Source: Hyphomicrobiales bacterium (lineage in GTDB: Bacteria > Pseudomonadota > Alphaproteobacteria > Rhizobiales > Rhizobiaceae). Taken from it: DNA of 64,000 nt. A program made the translations under genes and the position numbers. The notes beneath the pieces are model-generated. The model had not been told where the DNA came from, searched no databases, and worked only from the letters and a program-made list of their open reading frames with translations. The stretch lies in assembly GCA_017305935.1 (NCBI GenBank), contig JAFKJU010000013.1, positions 1 to 64,000 on the forward strand, in the 5' to 3' direction. Positions 15,568-26,035 of the stretch are shown here, piece after piece (positions within the stretch are counted from its first letter, which is position 1; each line of letters starts with the position of its first letter).

Positions 15568-15870
15568 CGTTCGCGCGAATTCCTGTGGATAGGGTGGATC
15601 GGCCACACCCTCGCCAAACGCGCAAAGTTTTTGCGCCTTTTCGGCAATTTCGGCTTGTGTATTGAAATAAGATTGCGGGCAAGGCGGTCTTGGGGCAATC
15701 GCGTTGCGTAAGGTGCGACGGAAACGATAAGGCAAACCGAATATTTTCCCCAGCCGCCATTTGCCTCTCGTCAAGTCAGGCGCTTAGGTAGCCTGACGAT
15801 TCACGTCTGTCTAACCGGCCGTCGTGATCGATTGGCGCTGGCGGGCGCCTGAAACGGGGAACGGTTTAAA

Positions 15871-17019
15871 ATGCATATGACATTCAAGGGTTGGGCCGCC
15901 ATCGTCGTTACGATAGCCGCGGCGGGGGCGGCGCATGCCGGCGGTTTTTCGCGTGGCACAGCGAATACCGATATTCTTTATGAGGATGGCCGGGTGGTGC
16001 TGCAGGGTGGATCGACCTATGTGACGCCGTCGCGTGCCTATGAGACCGTGTCCGGCCATTCGGTTTCGGATGGCAGCATGACCGGCAGTTACTGGGTGCC
16101 GGGTCTCGCGGTGAAGATCGGCATCAATGATGCCTCCTCCTGCGCGCTGACCTATACCGAGCCTTACGGCGCATCGCTGGAAACCGGGGCGCAGACTCAG
16201 CGGGCGCAGCTTCTTGCCGGCCGCGATGGCTCGATCGCCTCGCATCTGAGGTCGGACGAATACGGCGCCACCTGTGCCCTCAAGCTGCCGGCCGGGCCGG
16301 GCAATCTCGTGCTTATCGGCGGCGTCTTCCTGCAAAGCATCGATTACAAGGACCAGTCGCTGCTCGGCACGCTACACCTCGGCGATGACGAGGCCTATGG
16401 CTATCGCCTTGGCGCGGCCTACGAGATTCCCGATTACGCGTTGCGGGCGCAGATCCTCTACCGATCGGCCGTCGATCACGAAGGCGACGGCACATTCACG
16501 GCCTCGCCACTGGCGGCGGCGCGATATGGCGTGCCGGCCGGCTATACCGCCTTCGCCCATGGCGGTGGAACGTTGCCGCAATCGCTGGAGATCAGCTTGC
16601 GCAGCGGCATCGCCGAGGACTGGCTCGCTTTCGGCTCGGTCAAGTGGACGGACTGGAGCGTGCTGCCGTCGCTGGATTATGTCGTTACCGGTTTCGGGCC
16701 GCAGCACCGGGATTTCAATTTTCGGGACGGCTGGACCATACAGGGCGGTCTGGCCCATAGCTTCACCGAAAAGCTTGCCGGCCTCGTCAGCCTGACCTGG
16801 GACAGGGGTGTCAGCACAGGTGCGGATGTGTTGACCGATACATGGACGCTGGGGGCGGGCGCACAACTCAAGACCGATATCGGAAACTTTCAGATCGGTG
16901 CCGGTTTGTCCTATATGACGGCGGGCATGCAGGGTATCGCGCGTGGCGCTACACTCGATGCAACCGTAGGCGGAGATTGGGGCCTCGGAGTCACTACGTC
17001 CTATTCAATAAAGTTTTAA
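15871..17019 (+). CDS. FadL/OMPP1-family outer-membrane transporter
   Basis: 382 residues. A signal peptide covers residues ~1-23 (TFKGWAAIVVTIAAAGAAHA), directly followed by GGFSRGTANTDILYEDG, the plug region typical of FadL/TodX proteins, where the mature end begins with Gly/Phe. The rest alternates beta strands (for example LAFGSVKWTDWSVLPSLDY and YSIKF at the end) and ends in Phe, the outer-membrane sorting signal. It likely admits hydrophobic compounds such as long-chain fatty acids across the outer membrane. Monocistronic, with terminator hairpin at 17035-17061. Confidence 0.88.
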   Translation: MHMTFKGWAAIVVTIAAAGAAHAGGFSRGTANTDILYEDGRVVLQGGSTYVTPSRAYETVSGHSVSDGSMTGSYWVPGLAVKIGINDASSCALTYTEPYGASLETGAQTQRAQLLAGRDGSIASHLRSDEYGATCALKLPAGPGNLVLIGGVFLQSIDYKDQSLLGTLHLGDDEAYGYRLGAAYEIPDYALRAQILYRSAVDHEGDGTFTASPLAAARYGVPAGYTAFAHGGGTLPQSLEISLRSGIAEDWLAFGSVKWTDWSVLPSLDYVVTGFGPQHRDFNFRDGWTIQGGLAHSFTEKLAGLVSLTWDRGVSTGADVLTDTWTLGAGAQLKTDIGNFQIGAGLSYMTAGMQGIARGATLDATVGGDWGLGVTTSYSIKF

Positions 17020-17034
17020 TCCTGACAATGAATA

Positions 17035-17061
17035 TTGCTGCGGATAGCCTCTCCGCAGCAA
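17035..17061 (+). terminator. Hairpin after the FadL-type gene
   Basis: TTGCTGCGGA (17035-17044) pairs with TCCGCAGCAA (17052-17061). The downstream tail CGCTCCTTTAA is only moderately T-rich. Confidence 0.6.
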
Positions 17062-17590
17062 CGCTCCTTTAAGCCATACCAAGCGGCGGCGGCGGATGGG
17101 CATCACGGTTCTGTGATGATTCCGCAACAGTATTTTTCAAGAGATCATGTATCAGAGGCAGGGGGTAATTCTGTCCATTTCCCGCCACAAACTGAGCGCA
17201 GCGATGGGGACAGTTTCAAGCGGGCAGATGCATTTTTGGGCAAAATGATAAAAAGGCAGTCGAATTCTTTCCATCCAAGGCGGACGCGGCGTAGCATGCC
17301 CGTTAACCATTTCGGGCGGAATGCGGCTTTCTTTTCCGCCATGACCTTATCCACTCACGTTGATGTGTTTGAGGGTGGGGCAGATTTCCGGAGCGGGAAT
17401 CGCGTGCCGCGGGTGCGGGCCTCAGTGTCGTCCAAATGCGCTTCTATGCTTGTCTTTACAGTTCGGAACGAGGCGTCATTCCGGCAAAAGCGCCGATGGC
17501 GACCGATCGTTCCCCCCACTTATATACCGGCTCGAACCCCGTCCGCTTCAACGGACTGTCTGGCGAGCGGAGCGAAAGAACAGTGCCGTC
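17062..17590 (+). other. Long upstream region of exoR
   Basis: About 530 bp without a credible gene; open frames here lack ribosome sites and look random. It must contain the exoR promoter and perhaps regulatory sites, but no palindrome or riboswitch stood out by eye. Confidence 0.4.
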
Positions 17591-18388
17591 ATGCTGATGT
17601 TTGAGTATCGATCCGTAAGAGCCGTCATGATGGGGCTGGCGATTGCCCTGGCGGGAAGCAGCCAGGGCCATGCCTTCGACATCAAGACCGAGGTCAACAA
17701 GGATTCCGGTCCGTTCGACCTCTTCAAGTTCGGCTTCAAGGCCTACAAGAACGGCCAGAAGCAGGAGGCCATCGAGGCCTATCGTTATGCCGCCGAGAAG
17801 GGCCATACCGGCTCGCGCTGGGCGCTGGCCAACATGTATGCCGACGGCGACGGCGTGGCGCGCAACGATTTCGAAGCCTTCAAGATCTACAGCGAGATCG
17901 CCAACCAAGGTGTCGAGCCGGGCTCGGAAGACACCGGCTTCTTCATCAACGCGCTGATGGCGCTGGCGCATTATTACCAGTTCGGCATTCCCGGCAGCCC
18001 GGTGCAGGTCGACCTGTCACAGGCGCGCCAGCTCTATTTCCAGGCGGCCTCCACCTTCGGCGTCGCCGAAGCCCAGTTCCAGCTCGCCAAGATGATTCTC
18101 GAAGGCGATGGCGGCAAGCCGAATGTGCAGCAGGCCAAGAAATGGCTGAACGCGGCGCGCAAGAACGGCCATGCCGGCGCCATGGCCGTATTTGGCAACA
18201 TCCTGTTCCAGGAGGGGCAGTCAGTGCGTGGGCTTGCCTTCATGACCGCCGCGCTCGACAAGTGTCATCCGGAAGATTGCGCCTGGATGCAGTCTTTACA
18301 GGAAGAAGCCTTCTCGATGGCGACCGAAAAGGATCGCCGCGGCGCCATCCAGCGCGCCCATAATCTCGCCTCCGCCGAGGTTGAGTGA
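17591..18388 (+). CDS. exoR: ExoR, periplasmic Sel1-repeat regulator of exopolysaccharide and motility
   Basis: 265 residues from ATG 17591. An earlier in-frame ATG at 17360 would add a non-conserved 77-residue Arg-rich tail, so I reject it. Residues ~1-28 form a signal peptide (VMMGLAIALAGSSQGHA). The mature protein consists of Sel1-like repeats (EAIEAYRYAAEKGHTGSRWA, LANMYADGDGVARNDFEAF, ARQLYFQAASTFGVAEAQFQ), the known ExoR layout. In Sinorhizobium and Agrobacterium ExoR binds the ExoS sensor kinase in the periplasm and restrains ExoS-ChvI, controlling succinoglycan, motility and acid response. The exoS/chvI genes are not in this window. Confidence 0.93.
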   Translation: MLMFEYRSVRAVMMGLAIALAGSSQGHAFDIKTEVNKDSGPFDLFKFGFKAYKNGQKQEAIEAYRYAAEKGHTGSRWALANMYADGDGVARNDFEAFKIYSEIANQGVEPGSEDTGFFINALMALAHYYQFGIPGSPVQVDLSQARQLYFQAASTFGVAEAQFQLAKMILEGDGGKPNVQQAKKWLNAARKNGHAGAMAVFGNILFQEGQSVRGLAFMTAALDKCHPEDCAWMQSLQEEAFSMATEKDRRGAIQRAHNLASAEVE

Positions 18389-18423
18389 GGTCAGCCGCCC
18401 TTCGTGAGCGGCCTATCGAATAA

Positions 18424-19215
18424 TCAAGCCGTGAAATCGAAGTGGCCGACGACCGGAACATGGTCGGATGGCTTTTCCCAGGCGCGTACATGCTTTTCGA
18501 TCGAGGTCGAGAGCAGACGGTTGGCCGCCTCCGGCGACAGCATCAGGTGATCGATGCGGATGCCGTTGTTTTTCTGCCAGGCGCCAGCCTGGTAGTCCCA
18601 GAAGGTGTAGAGCTTGGTGGCGTCCGTCGTGGCGCGCACGGCGTCGAGCAGGCCGATGTTTTCCAGCCGCCGGAAGGCAGCCCGAGTCTGCGGCAGGAAC
18701 AGGGCGTCGCCGGCCCAGACGGCGGGGTCGTGGCAATCATGCGGCTCAGGGATGACGTTGTAGTCGCCGGCGAGAATCAGCGGCTCCTCCAGCGCCAGCC
18801 GCTCGACGGCATAGGCCTGCAACCGTTCCATCCAGGCGAGCTTGTAGGGGTATTTCACCGGATCGTCGGGCGGATTGCCGTTCGGCAGGTAGAGCGAGAC
18901 GACACGGACGACGCCGGTCGGCACGGAAAACACGCCCTCGATGAAACGCGACTGCTCGTCGGCGTCATCGCCCGGCAGGCCGCGATTGACCTCGTCCGGG
19001 CGGATCTTCGAGAGCAGCGCCACGCCGTTGAAACCCTTCTGGCCATGCGTCTCGACGTGATAGCCGAGCGCCTCGATCGACTCGCGCGGAAAACCCTCGT
19101 CAACGGTCTTGATTTCCTGCAGGCAGGCGATGTCGGGATTGGAGGTTTGCAGCCAGGCGCAGAGATTGTCGATGCGGGCGCGTACGCCGTTGATGTTCCA
19201 GGTGGCAATCTTCAT
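18424..19215 (-). CDS. xth: Exodeoxyribonuclease III (AP endonuclease)
   Basis: 263 residues from ATG 19215, with GAGGA upstream; a TTG three codons earlier sits on the ribosome site, so it is unlikely. The exonuclease III family motifs are complete: KIATWNINGVRARIDNL, ACLQEIKTVDEGFP, AGDYNVIPEPHDCHDP, TFWDYQAGAWQKNNGIRIDH and the final KPSDHVPV. It cleaves DNA at abasic sites and removes blocked 3' ends in base-excision repair. It stands alone between exoR and erpA. Confidence 0.95.
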   Translation of the reverse strand: MKIATWNINGVRARIDNLCAWLQTSNPDIACLQEIKTVDEGFPRESIEALGYHVETHGQKGFNGVALLSKIRPDEVNRGLPGDDADEQSRFIEGVFSVPTGVVRVVSLYLPNGNPPDDPVKYPYKLAWMERLQAYAVERLALEEPLILAGDYNVIPEPHDCHDPAVWAGDALFLPQTRAAFRRLENIGLLDAVRATTDATKLYTFWDYQAGAWQKNNGIRIDHLMLSPEAANRLLSTSIEKHVRAWEKPSDHVPVVGHFDFTA

Positions 19216-19328
19216 GGCGACCAATCCTCAAGCTTTTTCCTTTCATAGCCGAAGCAGGTCGCTTTGCCATAAGAAAACGGCCGCAGCGGTGTGCTGCGGC
19301 CCGATTGGCTGGGGATGACGGGATGGCG

Positions 19329-19664
19329 TCAGACGGAAAAACTGGTGCCGCAGCCGCAGCTTGCCACCGCGTTCGGGTTCTTGATCTGGAAGGACTGGCC
19401 CAGCAGGTTGTCGACGAAATCGATCTCGGAGCCGGCCATGTAGATCAGCGACATGCTGTCGATGAACACGGTGGCAGCGTTCTTCTCGATGACGAGATCG
19501 TCATCGGCGGCGGGCGTGTCGATCAGGTCGAACTTGTAGGAAAAACCCGAACAGCCGCCGCCCTCGACGGAGACGCGCATGGCGTTCTTGCCGGCCTCGG
19601 TGGTCAGGATGGCGGCGATTCGTTTCGCCGCGGAGTCGGAAAGGGTAACGGTTTCGGTGCTCAT
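19329..19664 (-). CDS. erpA: ErpA-type iron-sulfur insertion protein
   Basis: 111 residues from ATG 19664, just after GGAGG. It is an A-type carrier with the three cluster-ligating cysteines C38 (GGCSGFSY) and C103/C105 (ASCGCGTSF). It receives Fe-S clusters from a scaffold and passes them to target enzymes. The length and the GGCSGF motif fit ErpA better than SufA, which lies at 58034. It is divergent from dgt, with ~200 bp between them. In rhizobia erpA commonly flanks dgt. Confidence 0.93.
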   Translation of the reverse strand: MSTETVTLSDSAAKRIAAILTTEAGKNAMRVSVEGGGCSGFSYKFDLIDTPAADDDLVIEKNAATVFIDSMSLIYMAGSEIDFVDNLLGQSFQIKNPNAVASCGCGTSFSV

Positions 19665-19870
19665 TTTGCCTCCTGCCGGGGTCAAGGTCCGGAGAGATGA
19701 TCTGTCTTGGTTCGCGCAAGCCGCTGACCTATATATTCTCTTCGTCAACCGTGCCGTGTCCGGCGCCGCTGACGACAGCGAAATGGGTCCGCGCCTGCCG
19801 CTCTCGATGGTATAGGTATGAACAGGGCGCGCGGACGTCAATGGGCGGCAAGGCCCGGACAGGAAGAACG

Positions 19871-21088
19871 ATGACGATCGATGAACATGCACTGGGGTTC
19901 GGGGCAGGTGCGCGGGCGGTCTATGCCGCCGATCCGTGGACCAGCCGGGGGCGGCTCTATCCGGAAACCGGAAGCCTGACGCGATCCGATTTCCAGCGCG
20001 ACCGCGACCGCATCGTCCATACCACCGCCTTCCGCCGCCTGAAACACAAGACGCAGGTGTTTATCGGCCCCGACGGCGACCATTATCGCACCCGGCTGAC
20101 CCACACCATCGAGGTGGCGCAGATCGCCCGCGCCTTGGCGCGTGCCCTGAAGGTGGATGAGGATCTGGCCGAAGGTGTGGCGCTGGTACATGATTTCGGC
20201 CATACGCCCTTCGGCCATACCGGCGAGGACGCGCTGCATGACATGCTCAAGGACTACGGCGGTTTCGACCACAATGCCCAGTCGCTGCGCATCGTCACCA
20301 AGCTGGAGCGGCGCTATGCCGAATTCGACGGGCTGAACCTCACCTGGGAAAGCCTGGAAGGCCTCGTCAAGCATAACGGCCCGCTGCTGACGGCGGATGG
20401 AGAGGGCACGCGCGGGCCGGTGCCGCAGCCGATCCTCGATTATTGCGAGATCCACGATCTGGAACTGGCGAGCTTCGCCAGCCTGGAGGCGCAGGTGGCG
20501 GCGATTGCCGACGACATCGCCTACAATACCCATGATATCGACGACGGGTTGCGCTCCGGCTACCTGACCTTCGAGATGCTGGAGGAAATTCCCTTCCTCG
20601 CCGGGCTGATGGCCGAGGTGCGGGCGCGTTATCCGCATCTGGAGGACAGCCGCTTCACCCATGAGATCATGCGCCGACAGATCACACGCATGGTCGAGGA
20701 TGTCATCGCTGTTTCGCAGGAGCGGTTGAAGGAGGTCAATCCGCAATCGGCGCAGGATATCCGCAATGCCGACCGGGTGATCGCCACCTTTTCCGAAAAG
20801 ATGGCGGAGACCGACCGGCAGATCAAGGCGATGCTATTCAAGCGCATCTACCGTCATCCCGACATCATGCGCATCCGCGCCAATGCGGCGCGGATCGTCG
20901 CCGACCTGTTCCATGCCTATATGGACGACCCGCAATTGATGCAGGGACACTACTGGGTGGATTGCATTCCGCAACTCGGCCCGGCGGCGCGCGCGCGCCA
21001 TGTCGGTGACTATCTGGCGGGCATGACCGACACTTATGCGATCAACACCCATACCCGCCTGTTTGACCATACACCCGATTTGCGATAG
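19871..21088 (+). CDS. dgt: dGTP triphosphohydrolase-like HD protein
   Basis: 405 residues from ATG 19871 (AGGAAG upstream); an in-frame extension to 19697 would cross the erpA promoter region. The HD metal site is formed by H78 ([16 protein letters not shown]), H107-D108 ([16 protein letters not shown]) and a later Asp ([14 protein letters not shown]). It matches the deoxyguanosinetriphosphate triphosphohydrolase-like family found next to argS in rhizobia. It cleaves dNTPs to the nucleoside and tripolyphosphate, trimming nucleotide pools. Confidence 0.93.
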   Translation: MTIDEHALGFGAGARAVYAADPWTSRGRLYPETGSLTRSDFQRDRDRIVHTTAFRRLKHKTQVFIGPDGDHYRTRLTHTIEVAQIARALARALKVDEDLAEGVALVHDFGHTPFGHTGEDALHDMLKDYGGFDHNAQSLRIVTKLERRYAEFDGLNLTWESLEGLVKHNGPLLTADGEGTRGPVPQPILDYCEIHDLELASFASLEAQVAAIADDIAYNTHDIDDGLRSGYLTFEMLEEIPFLAGLMAEVRARYPHLEDSRFTHEIMRRQITRMVEDVIAVSQERLKEVNPQSAQDIRNADRVIATFSEKMAETDRQIKAMLFKRIYRHPDIMRIRANAARIVADLFHAYMDDPQLMQGHYWVDCIPQLGPAARARHVGDYLAGMTDTYAINTHTRLFDHTPDLR

Positions 21089-21155
21089 GCAGCGCCGGGA
21101 ATTGCAGGCAGCCCAGCCTGCCGTCACGATGCGTCAATTGCAAGTGGACAAGATC

Positions 21156-22916
21156 ATGAACCTGTTTACCGATTTCGAGAAGAGAATTAAGGCCGCTTTG
21201 GAAGCGATTGACATCGTGAAGGAAAAGCGATCTGAACTCGATTTCGGACGCATCACGGTGGAAGCGCCGCGCGACCCGAGCCATGGCGACGTCGCAACCA
21301 ATGCGGCCATGGTTCTGGCCAAGCCGCTCGGCACCAACCCGCGGGCGCTGGCTGATATTATCGCCGCGGAGTTGAAGCGCGACCCGGATGTGGCGGACGT
21401 TTCCGTCGCCGGCCCCGGTTTCATCAACATCCGCCTCGGCGTCGGCTACTGGCAGGACGTGCTGGCCGCGATCATCGCCGGCGGCGTCGATTTCGGCCGC
21501 TCGCCGATGGGCAAGGGCCGCAAGGTGAACGTCGAATACGTCTCAGCCAACCCGACCGGCCCGATGCATGTCGGCCATTGCCGCGGCGCGGTCGTCGGGG
21601 ATGCGCTGGCCAACCTCATGGCCTTCGCCGGCTATACCGTGACCAAGGAATATTACATCAACGACGCCGGCTCGCAGGTCGACGTGCTGGCCCGCTCGGT
21701 GTTCCTGCGCTATCGCGAGGCGCTGGGCGAGCAGGTGGGCGAGATCCCGGCCGGTCTTTATCCAGGGGACTACCTCGTGCCCGTGGGGCAGGCGTTGGTG
21801 CAGGAATTCGGCTCGTCGCTGCGCGCCACGCCGGAAGACAAGTGGCTGCCGCTGGTCAAGGACCGCGCCATCGACGCGATGATGGCGATGATCCGCTCCG
21901 ATCTCGAAGCGCTGAACGTCCATCATGACGTATTCTTCTCCGAGCGCACCCTGCATGCCGGCAATGGCGGCCCGATCCTGTCGGCGATCAACGACCTGAC
22001 CTTCAAGGGCCACGTCTACAAGGGCGCCCTGCCGCCGCCGAAGGGCCAGCCGCCGGAAGACTGGGAAGACCGCGAGCAGACGCTGTTCCGCTCGACCGAA
22101 GTCGGTGATGACATCGACCGGCCGCTGATCAAGTCGGACGGCAGCTATACCTATTTCGCCGGCGACGTCGCCTACTTCAAGGACAAGTACGACCGTGGCT
22201 TCGACGAGATGATCTATGTGCTCGGCGCCGACCATGGCGGCTACGTCAAGCGGCTGGAAGCCGTGGCGCGCGCCGTTTCGGGCGGCAAGGCGAAGCTGAC
22301 GGTTCTGTTGTGCCAACTGGTAAAACTGTTCCGTGACGGCGAGCCGGTGAAGATGTCGAAGCGCTCCGGCGACTTCGTGACGCTGCGCGAGGTTGTCGAG
22401 GAAGTCGGCCGCGATGCGGTGCGTTTCATGATGCTCTACCGGAAAAGCTCCGAGCCGCTCGACTTCGACTTCGCCAAGGTGACCGAGCACTCCAAGGATA
22501 ATCCGGTATTCTACGTCCAGTATGCGCATGCGCGCTGCATGTCGGTGTTCCGCCAGGCCCGCGAGGCGTTTCCGGATCTCGATACGGCGTCGCTCGATCT
22601 CGCCTCCGCGGTGCGTGGCCGAATCGGCGATCCGAACGAGCTGCAGCTCATCGCCAAGCTCGCCGAATATCCGCGCGTGGTCGAGGCCGCCTCGGTCGCG
22701 CAGGAGCCGCATCGCATCGCGTTTTACCTGTATGATCTGGCCAGCGCCTTCCACGGACACTGGAATAAGGGTAAGGATATGCCAGAGTTACGGTTTATTA
22801 ACGATAACGACAGAGAATTGAGCATTGCCAGACTTGGGTTGGTGAATGCGGTCGCGTCGGTTTTGAAGTCCGGTCTTGGTATTACCGGGACGGATGCACC
22901 GGACGAGATGCGCTAG
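21156..22916 (+). CDS. argS: Arginine--tRNA ligase
   Basis: 586 residues from ATG 21156. Class I motifs are HVGH at residues 138-141 ([18 protein letters not shown]) and KMSKRSG at ~399-405, here with a KMSK-type lysine. The N-terminal Add-1 domain occupies residues ~1-110 and the C-terminal anticodon domain ~465-586 ([15 protein letters not shown] and HGHWNKG). It charges tRNA(Arg). It follows dgt by 67 bp and is followed 60 bp later by the SPOR protein, a standard rhizobial order. Confidence 0.97.
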   Translation: MNLFTDFEKRIKAALEAIDIVKEKRSELDFGRITVEAPRDPSHGDVATNAAMVLAKPLGTNPRALADIIAAELKRDPDVADVSVAGPGFINIRLGVGYWQDVLAAIIAGGVDFGRSPMGKGRKVNVEYVSANPTGPMHVGHCRGAVVGDALANLMAFAGYTVTKEYYINDAGSQVDVLARSVFLRYREALGEQVGEIPAGLYPGDYLVPVGQALVQEFGSSLRATPEDKWLPLVKDRAIDAMMAMIRSDLEALNVHHDVFFSERTLHAGNGGPILSAINDLTFKGHVYKGALPPPKGQPPEDWEDREQTLFRSTEVGDDIDRPLIKSDGSYTYFAGDVAYFKDKYDRGFDEMIYVLGADHGGYVKRLEAVARAVSGGKAKLTVLLCQLVKLFRDGEPVKMSKRSGDFVTLREVVEEVGRDAVRFMMLYRKSSEPLDFDFAKVTEHSKDNPVFYVQYAHARCMSVFRQAREAFPDLDTASLDLASAVRGRIGDPNELQLIAKLAEYPRVVEAASVAQEPHRIAFYLYDLASAFHGHWNKGKDMPELRFINDNDRELSIARLGLVNAVASVLKSGLGITGTDAPDEMR

Positions 22917-22976
22917 ACGTCACCATTTCCCCACAATGCGCTGGCAACAGGTTCGTGTCAGTGTGAGTGGAGCGTA

Positions 22977-25958
22977 ATGGCAGAGAAACAATTTGCGCGT
23001 AGCGGGGCGAAGGGTCCGGATGTATTTGCGGACGACGACCCGTTGGCTGAACTCGCCCGCATCGTTGGTTTTGAACCGAAGCCGGTTGCCGCGAACACTC
23101 AGAGGCGAGATCCTTCCTTCGTCAACATTCGGCCCGTGGAAAAGCTCCGCGAGCCGGAACTTGAGGCGGCTGCACCCCGGCCGCAGCACCCGATCTTCAA
23201 TCTCGAAGACGAGTTGCTGCGCGAATTCGAGATGTTCGATTCGCCACGCAACGACAATACTGCGCCGGAGCGGGACGAGGCCCGCCTCGATGTCGCGCCG
23301 GAAATGGCCGATGCACGGCCTGAGCCGTCTGTTGCCGAGCGCCGCGAGCCGGAGCTGACGCTGGACGATCAGCAGCAGCCGGCCGAGTCGCCGCAGGCCG
23401 AGGACTTTGCCGAGGCGTCATCCTTCATCGAGGCGATCGAGCCGGAAACCGTGTCTGTCGAGCCCGAGCCGATCGAGGCCCGCCAGGCGCCGGCCTTTGC
23501 CGCCCGTTCCTACAACTTCGATCCCCCGTTCGAGCTGGATGTGCCGGCCGAGCAGCCCGCTGCCGAAGCCGCGCCGGCTGTCGATGCCTTCGAATTCGAT
23601 CTCGCCAGCGAGCTGGAAATGGCGGTCGGCCACTCGGTCGATACCGAGCCGGCAACGGTGCCCGTGATCGAAGAACCGGTCGCTGCCGAACCCGTCGCGC
23701 CGCCAGCGCCGCGCTTCCGGTCTCTTGCCACGAATTTCAATATCCAGCGTTCGAACCTGCAGCCGGCCGCAGCCGTCGAACCGATCGCGCGGCCGGAGGC
23801 GGCTGCGCCAGTGCCCGCGGCACCGGTCATCGAACCGATCGCCCGCAATGTGCGGGAGGAAAGCGCTCGGGCCTCTGCCCAGCGCGAGCCGCATTTCGAC
23901 GAGCCCGCCATCGAGTGGGATCGTCTGGCGGAAGAATTGACCAGCGTGATCAGCGAGCCGGATGCGCCGCAGATGCCCCAGGGCGGTCTCCGCTCCGCCA
24001 AGAACATAAGCTCCGACGCGTTGCTGGACGACGTCTCCCGTTTTCCGGTTCCGGAAAGCCCGGCCGTCGCGCCTTCGGCGTCGCTGATGCCGGATGTGAT
24101 GGCCGAGCCCAAATCCGCCGCAACCCGTTTTGAAAAGCCCGTGATCGAGCCGCAGGCAGCCGCCACGATCGATCCGGCCTTCGAGTTCGATTTCGACAAT
24201 ATCGAGCTTGAACTCGCCGACATGAATTTCGACGAGCCGCCGCCGGTCGCGCCGGAGCCCAAGCCGGTCCGTGCGCCGGAACCGGCCGCGCCACAGCCGG
24301 CGCGTGCCAGCTTCGTTCCGCCACTGGTCATGCAGGCGCCGGTCTTTTCCGCGCCCGTGGCCCCGGTCGCGCCGGCACCGGCGGCTCCTGTTGTCGCGGC
24401 TGCATCTGTGAAGGCGGCGCCGGCAGCAATGCCCGACGATGGCGAACTGCCTTTCGATCCCGCGCTGATCGCCGATGCCGAAGAGCATCTGGAAGTCGTG
24501 CCGCATCTGGACGTGCCGTCGCTGCCGGCTGTCGAGCCGGAAGAAACGATCGCGCCGGAGCCGGAATACGATCTCGACATCGATGCCGAGATGGCCAACC
24601 TTTTCGCGCCGATCAAGTCGGTCGAGAGCGAACCGGTTGCGGCGTCTGCGGTGGCTCTCGACACCAAGGATCCGCAGCGTTTCGAAAACGGCAAGGCGGC
24701 CATCGATGAATTCGACGAGTTCGAACGGGCGCTGGAGGAGGATTTCCGCCGCGCCATGGGCGAGCCCATGGCTGAAGGCGACCATGCTCAGCCGATGATT
24801 CTCGGCCCGGGCATGAGCTATGCCGCGCCGGAAACGGCGCGTCCGCGCCGGTTGTCGCGTGGACTTGTCGTTGGCGTTGCTGCCGCGGTGATCGGCATGG
24901 CCGGCCTGGCCGGCGCCTATACCTTGTTCTTCGCGCCGGGCGGCGGTTCGGCCGGATCATCGTCCACCGGTCCGCGCGTCATCGCCGCCGACACGGATCC
25001 GATCAAGGTCGTGCCGGAAAATCCCGGCGGCAAGACCGTGCCGAACCAGGACAAGGCGGTCTATGACCGCGTCGCCGGCAATGCCACGGAACAGCCGAAG
25101 CAGGATTCGCTGCTGTCTTCGACGGAAGAGCCGGTCGATGTCGTGCAGCGTACGCTCGGTCCTGAATCCCTGCCAATGGATAGCGGCGAGGATGCGATCG
25201 CCAACATGCAGACACCGGTCGGCGAGACCGAGGATGCCCGCCTGCTTGCCGACGACCAGCCGGCAGCGGCCAAGACCGACAAGCCGACCGCCGATGGCTC
25301 CGGCGCGGCCGTCTCACCGCGCAAGGTCCGCACCATGGTCGTCAAGGCCGATGGCACGCTGGTCGCCCGCGAAACCACCGAGCCGGCACAAGCCTCCGCT
25401 GCGCCGACCGAGATGAAGCCGGCGCTGGCGACACCTGCTGCGGACGCGCAGAAGCCGGCGGATATCGCCTCCGTCATCGATTCGTCGTCCGATGACCAGT
25501 CGGGCGTGACAAACCAGGCCGATCCGCCGCTGCGCACCGTGCGCACGACGAAGGTCGAGGCGCCGTCAGCCTCCACCGCCCCCGTTCCCGCCAGCCGCCC
25601 GGCCGACCAGCCGGTCAACGTCGTCGGCACGGTCACGGAGCGCGGGACGGTGCGCAAGCCGGCCGAGGAACAGCCCGCTGCCGCCGAGCAGCAGGTTGCA
25701 TCGGCGGCAGCGCCCGGCGGTTACGTCATGCAGATTGCGTCGCTGCCGTCTGAAGCGGAAGCCAAGAAGTCCTATTCCAGCCTGTCCTCGAAGTTTGGCA
25801 GCCTGATCGGCGGTCGTGGCTACGAAATCAAGAAAGCCGAGATTTCCGGGAAGGGCACATTCTACCGCGTGCGTGTCCCGGTCGGCTCGAAGGATGCGGC
25901 GGCGGCCCTCTGCGTCAAATATCGCGCGGCCGGCGGCACCTGCCTGGTCTCCAAGTAA
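22977..25958 (+). CDS. Large SPOR-domain protein with Pro/Glu/Ala-rich cytoplasmic arm
   Basis: 993 residues from ATG 22977 (GGAG upstream). The first ~620 residues form a low-complexity Ala/Pro/Glu-rich arm with several conserved islets (HPIFNLEDELLREFE, EFDFDNIELELADMNF). Next comes one membrane segment at ~625-650 (GLVVGVAAAVIGMAGLAGA), then a disordered periplasmic linker. The last ~75 residues hold a SPOR domain (YVMQIASLPSEAEAKKSYSS and the ending YRAAGGTCLVSK). SPOR domains bind denuded glycan strands at the septum, so a division or envelope role is likely. Located between argS and nagZ, as in other Rhizobiaceae. Confidence 0.9.
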   Translation: MAEKQFARSGAKGPDVFADDDPLAELARIVGFEPKPVAANTQRRDPSFVNIRPVEKLREPELEAAAPRPQHPIFNLEDELLREFEMFDSPRNDNTAPERDEARLDVAPEMADARPEPSVAERREPELTLDDQQQPAESPQAEDFAEASSFIEAIEPETVSVEPEPIEARQAPAFAARSYNFDPPFELDVPAEQPAAEAAPAVDAFEFDLASELEMAVGHSVDTEPATVPVIEEPVAAEPVAPPAPRFRSLATNFNIQRSNLQPAAAVEPIARPEAAAPVPAAPVIEPIARNVREESARASAQREPHFDEPAIEWDRLAEELTSVISEPDAPQMPQGGLRSAKNISSDALLDDVSRFPVPESPAVAPSASLMPDVMAEPKSAATRFEKPVIEPQAAATIDPAFEFDFDNIELELADMNFDEPPPVAPEPKPVRAPEPAAPQPARASFVPPLVMQAPVFSAPVAPVAPAPAAPVVAAASVKAAPAAMPDDGELPFDPALIADAEEHLEVVPHLDVPSLPAVEPEETIAPEPEYDLDIDAEMANLFAPIKSVESEPVAASAVALDTKDPQRFENGKAAIDEFDEFERALEEDFRRAMGEPMAEGDHAQPMILGPGMSYAAPETARPRRLSRGLVVGVAAAVIGMAGLAGAYTLFFAPGGGSAGSSSTGPRVIAADTDPIKVVPENPGGKTVPNQDKAVYDRVAGNATEQPKQDSLLSSTEEPVDVVQRTLGPESLPMDSGEDAIANMQTPVGETEDARLLADDQPAAAKTDKPTADGSGAAVSPRKVRTMVVKADGTLVARETTEPAQASAAPTEMKPALATPAADAQKPADIASVIDSSSDDQSGVTNQADPPLRTVRTTKVEAPSASTAPVPASRPADQPVNVVGTVTERGTVRKPAEEQPAAAEQQVASAAAPGGYVMQIASLPSEAEAKKSYSSLSSKFGSLIGGRGYEIKKAEISGKGTFYRVRVPVGSKDAAAALCVKYRAAGGTCLVSK

Positions 25959-25977
25959 GTTCTGCTTGAATTGATGG

Positions 25978-26007
25978 AAGCGGCGGTCCCTGGCCGCCGC
26001 TTTCGTT
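25978..26007 (+). terminator. Hairpin between the SPOR gene and nagZ
   Basis: AAGCGGCGG (25978-25986) pairs with CCGCCGCTT (25994-26002), then TCGTTTG. Probably an intrinsic terminator. Confidence 0.65.
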
Positions 26008-26035
26008 TGTCCGTCCCCCCAACGACGAGTGATCC

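Noticed and set aside
12233-15760. A very long open frame antisense to valS (over 1100 codons).
   Set aside because: It is the mirror of a GC-rich, high-bias gene; no ribosome site or family match, and its residues reflect the complementary codons of valS.
17062-17590. Riboswitch or small RNA upstream of exoR.
   Set aside because: No stable hairpin with T-run or known motif was visible.
23418-24785. Long antisense frames opposite the SPOR protein.
   Set aside because: Arise from the repetitive Pro/Glu/Ala coding of the SPOR gene.
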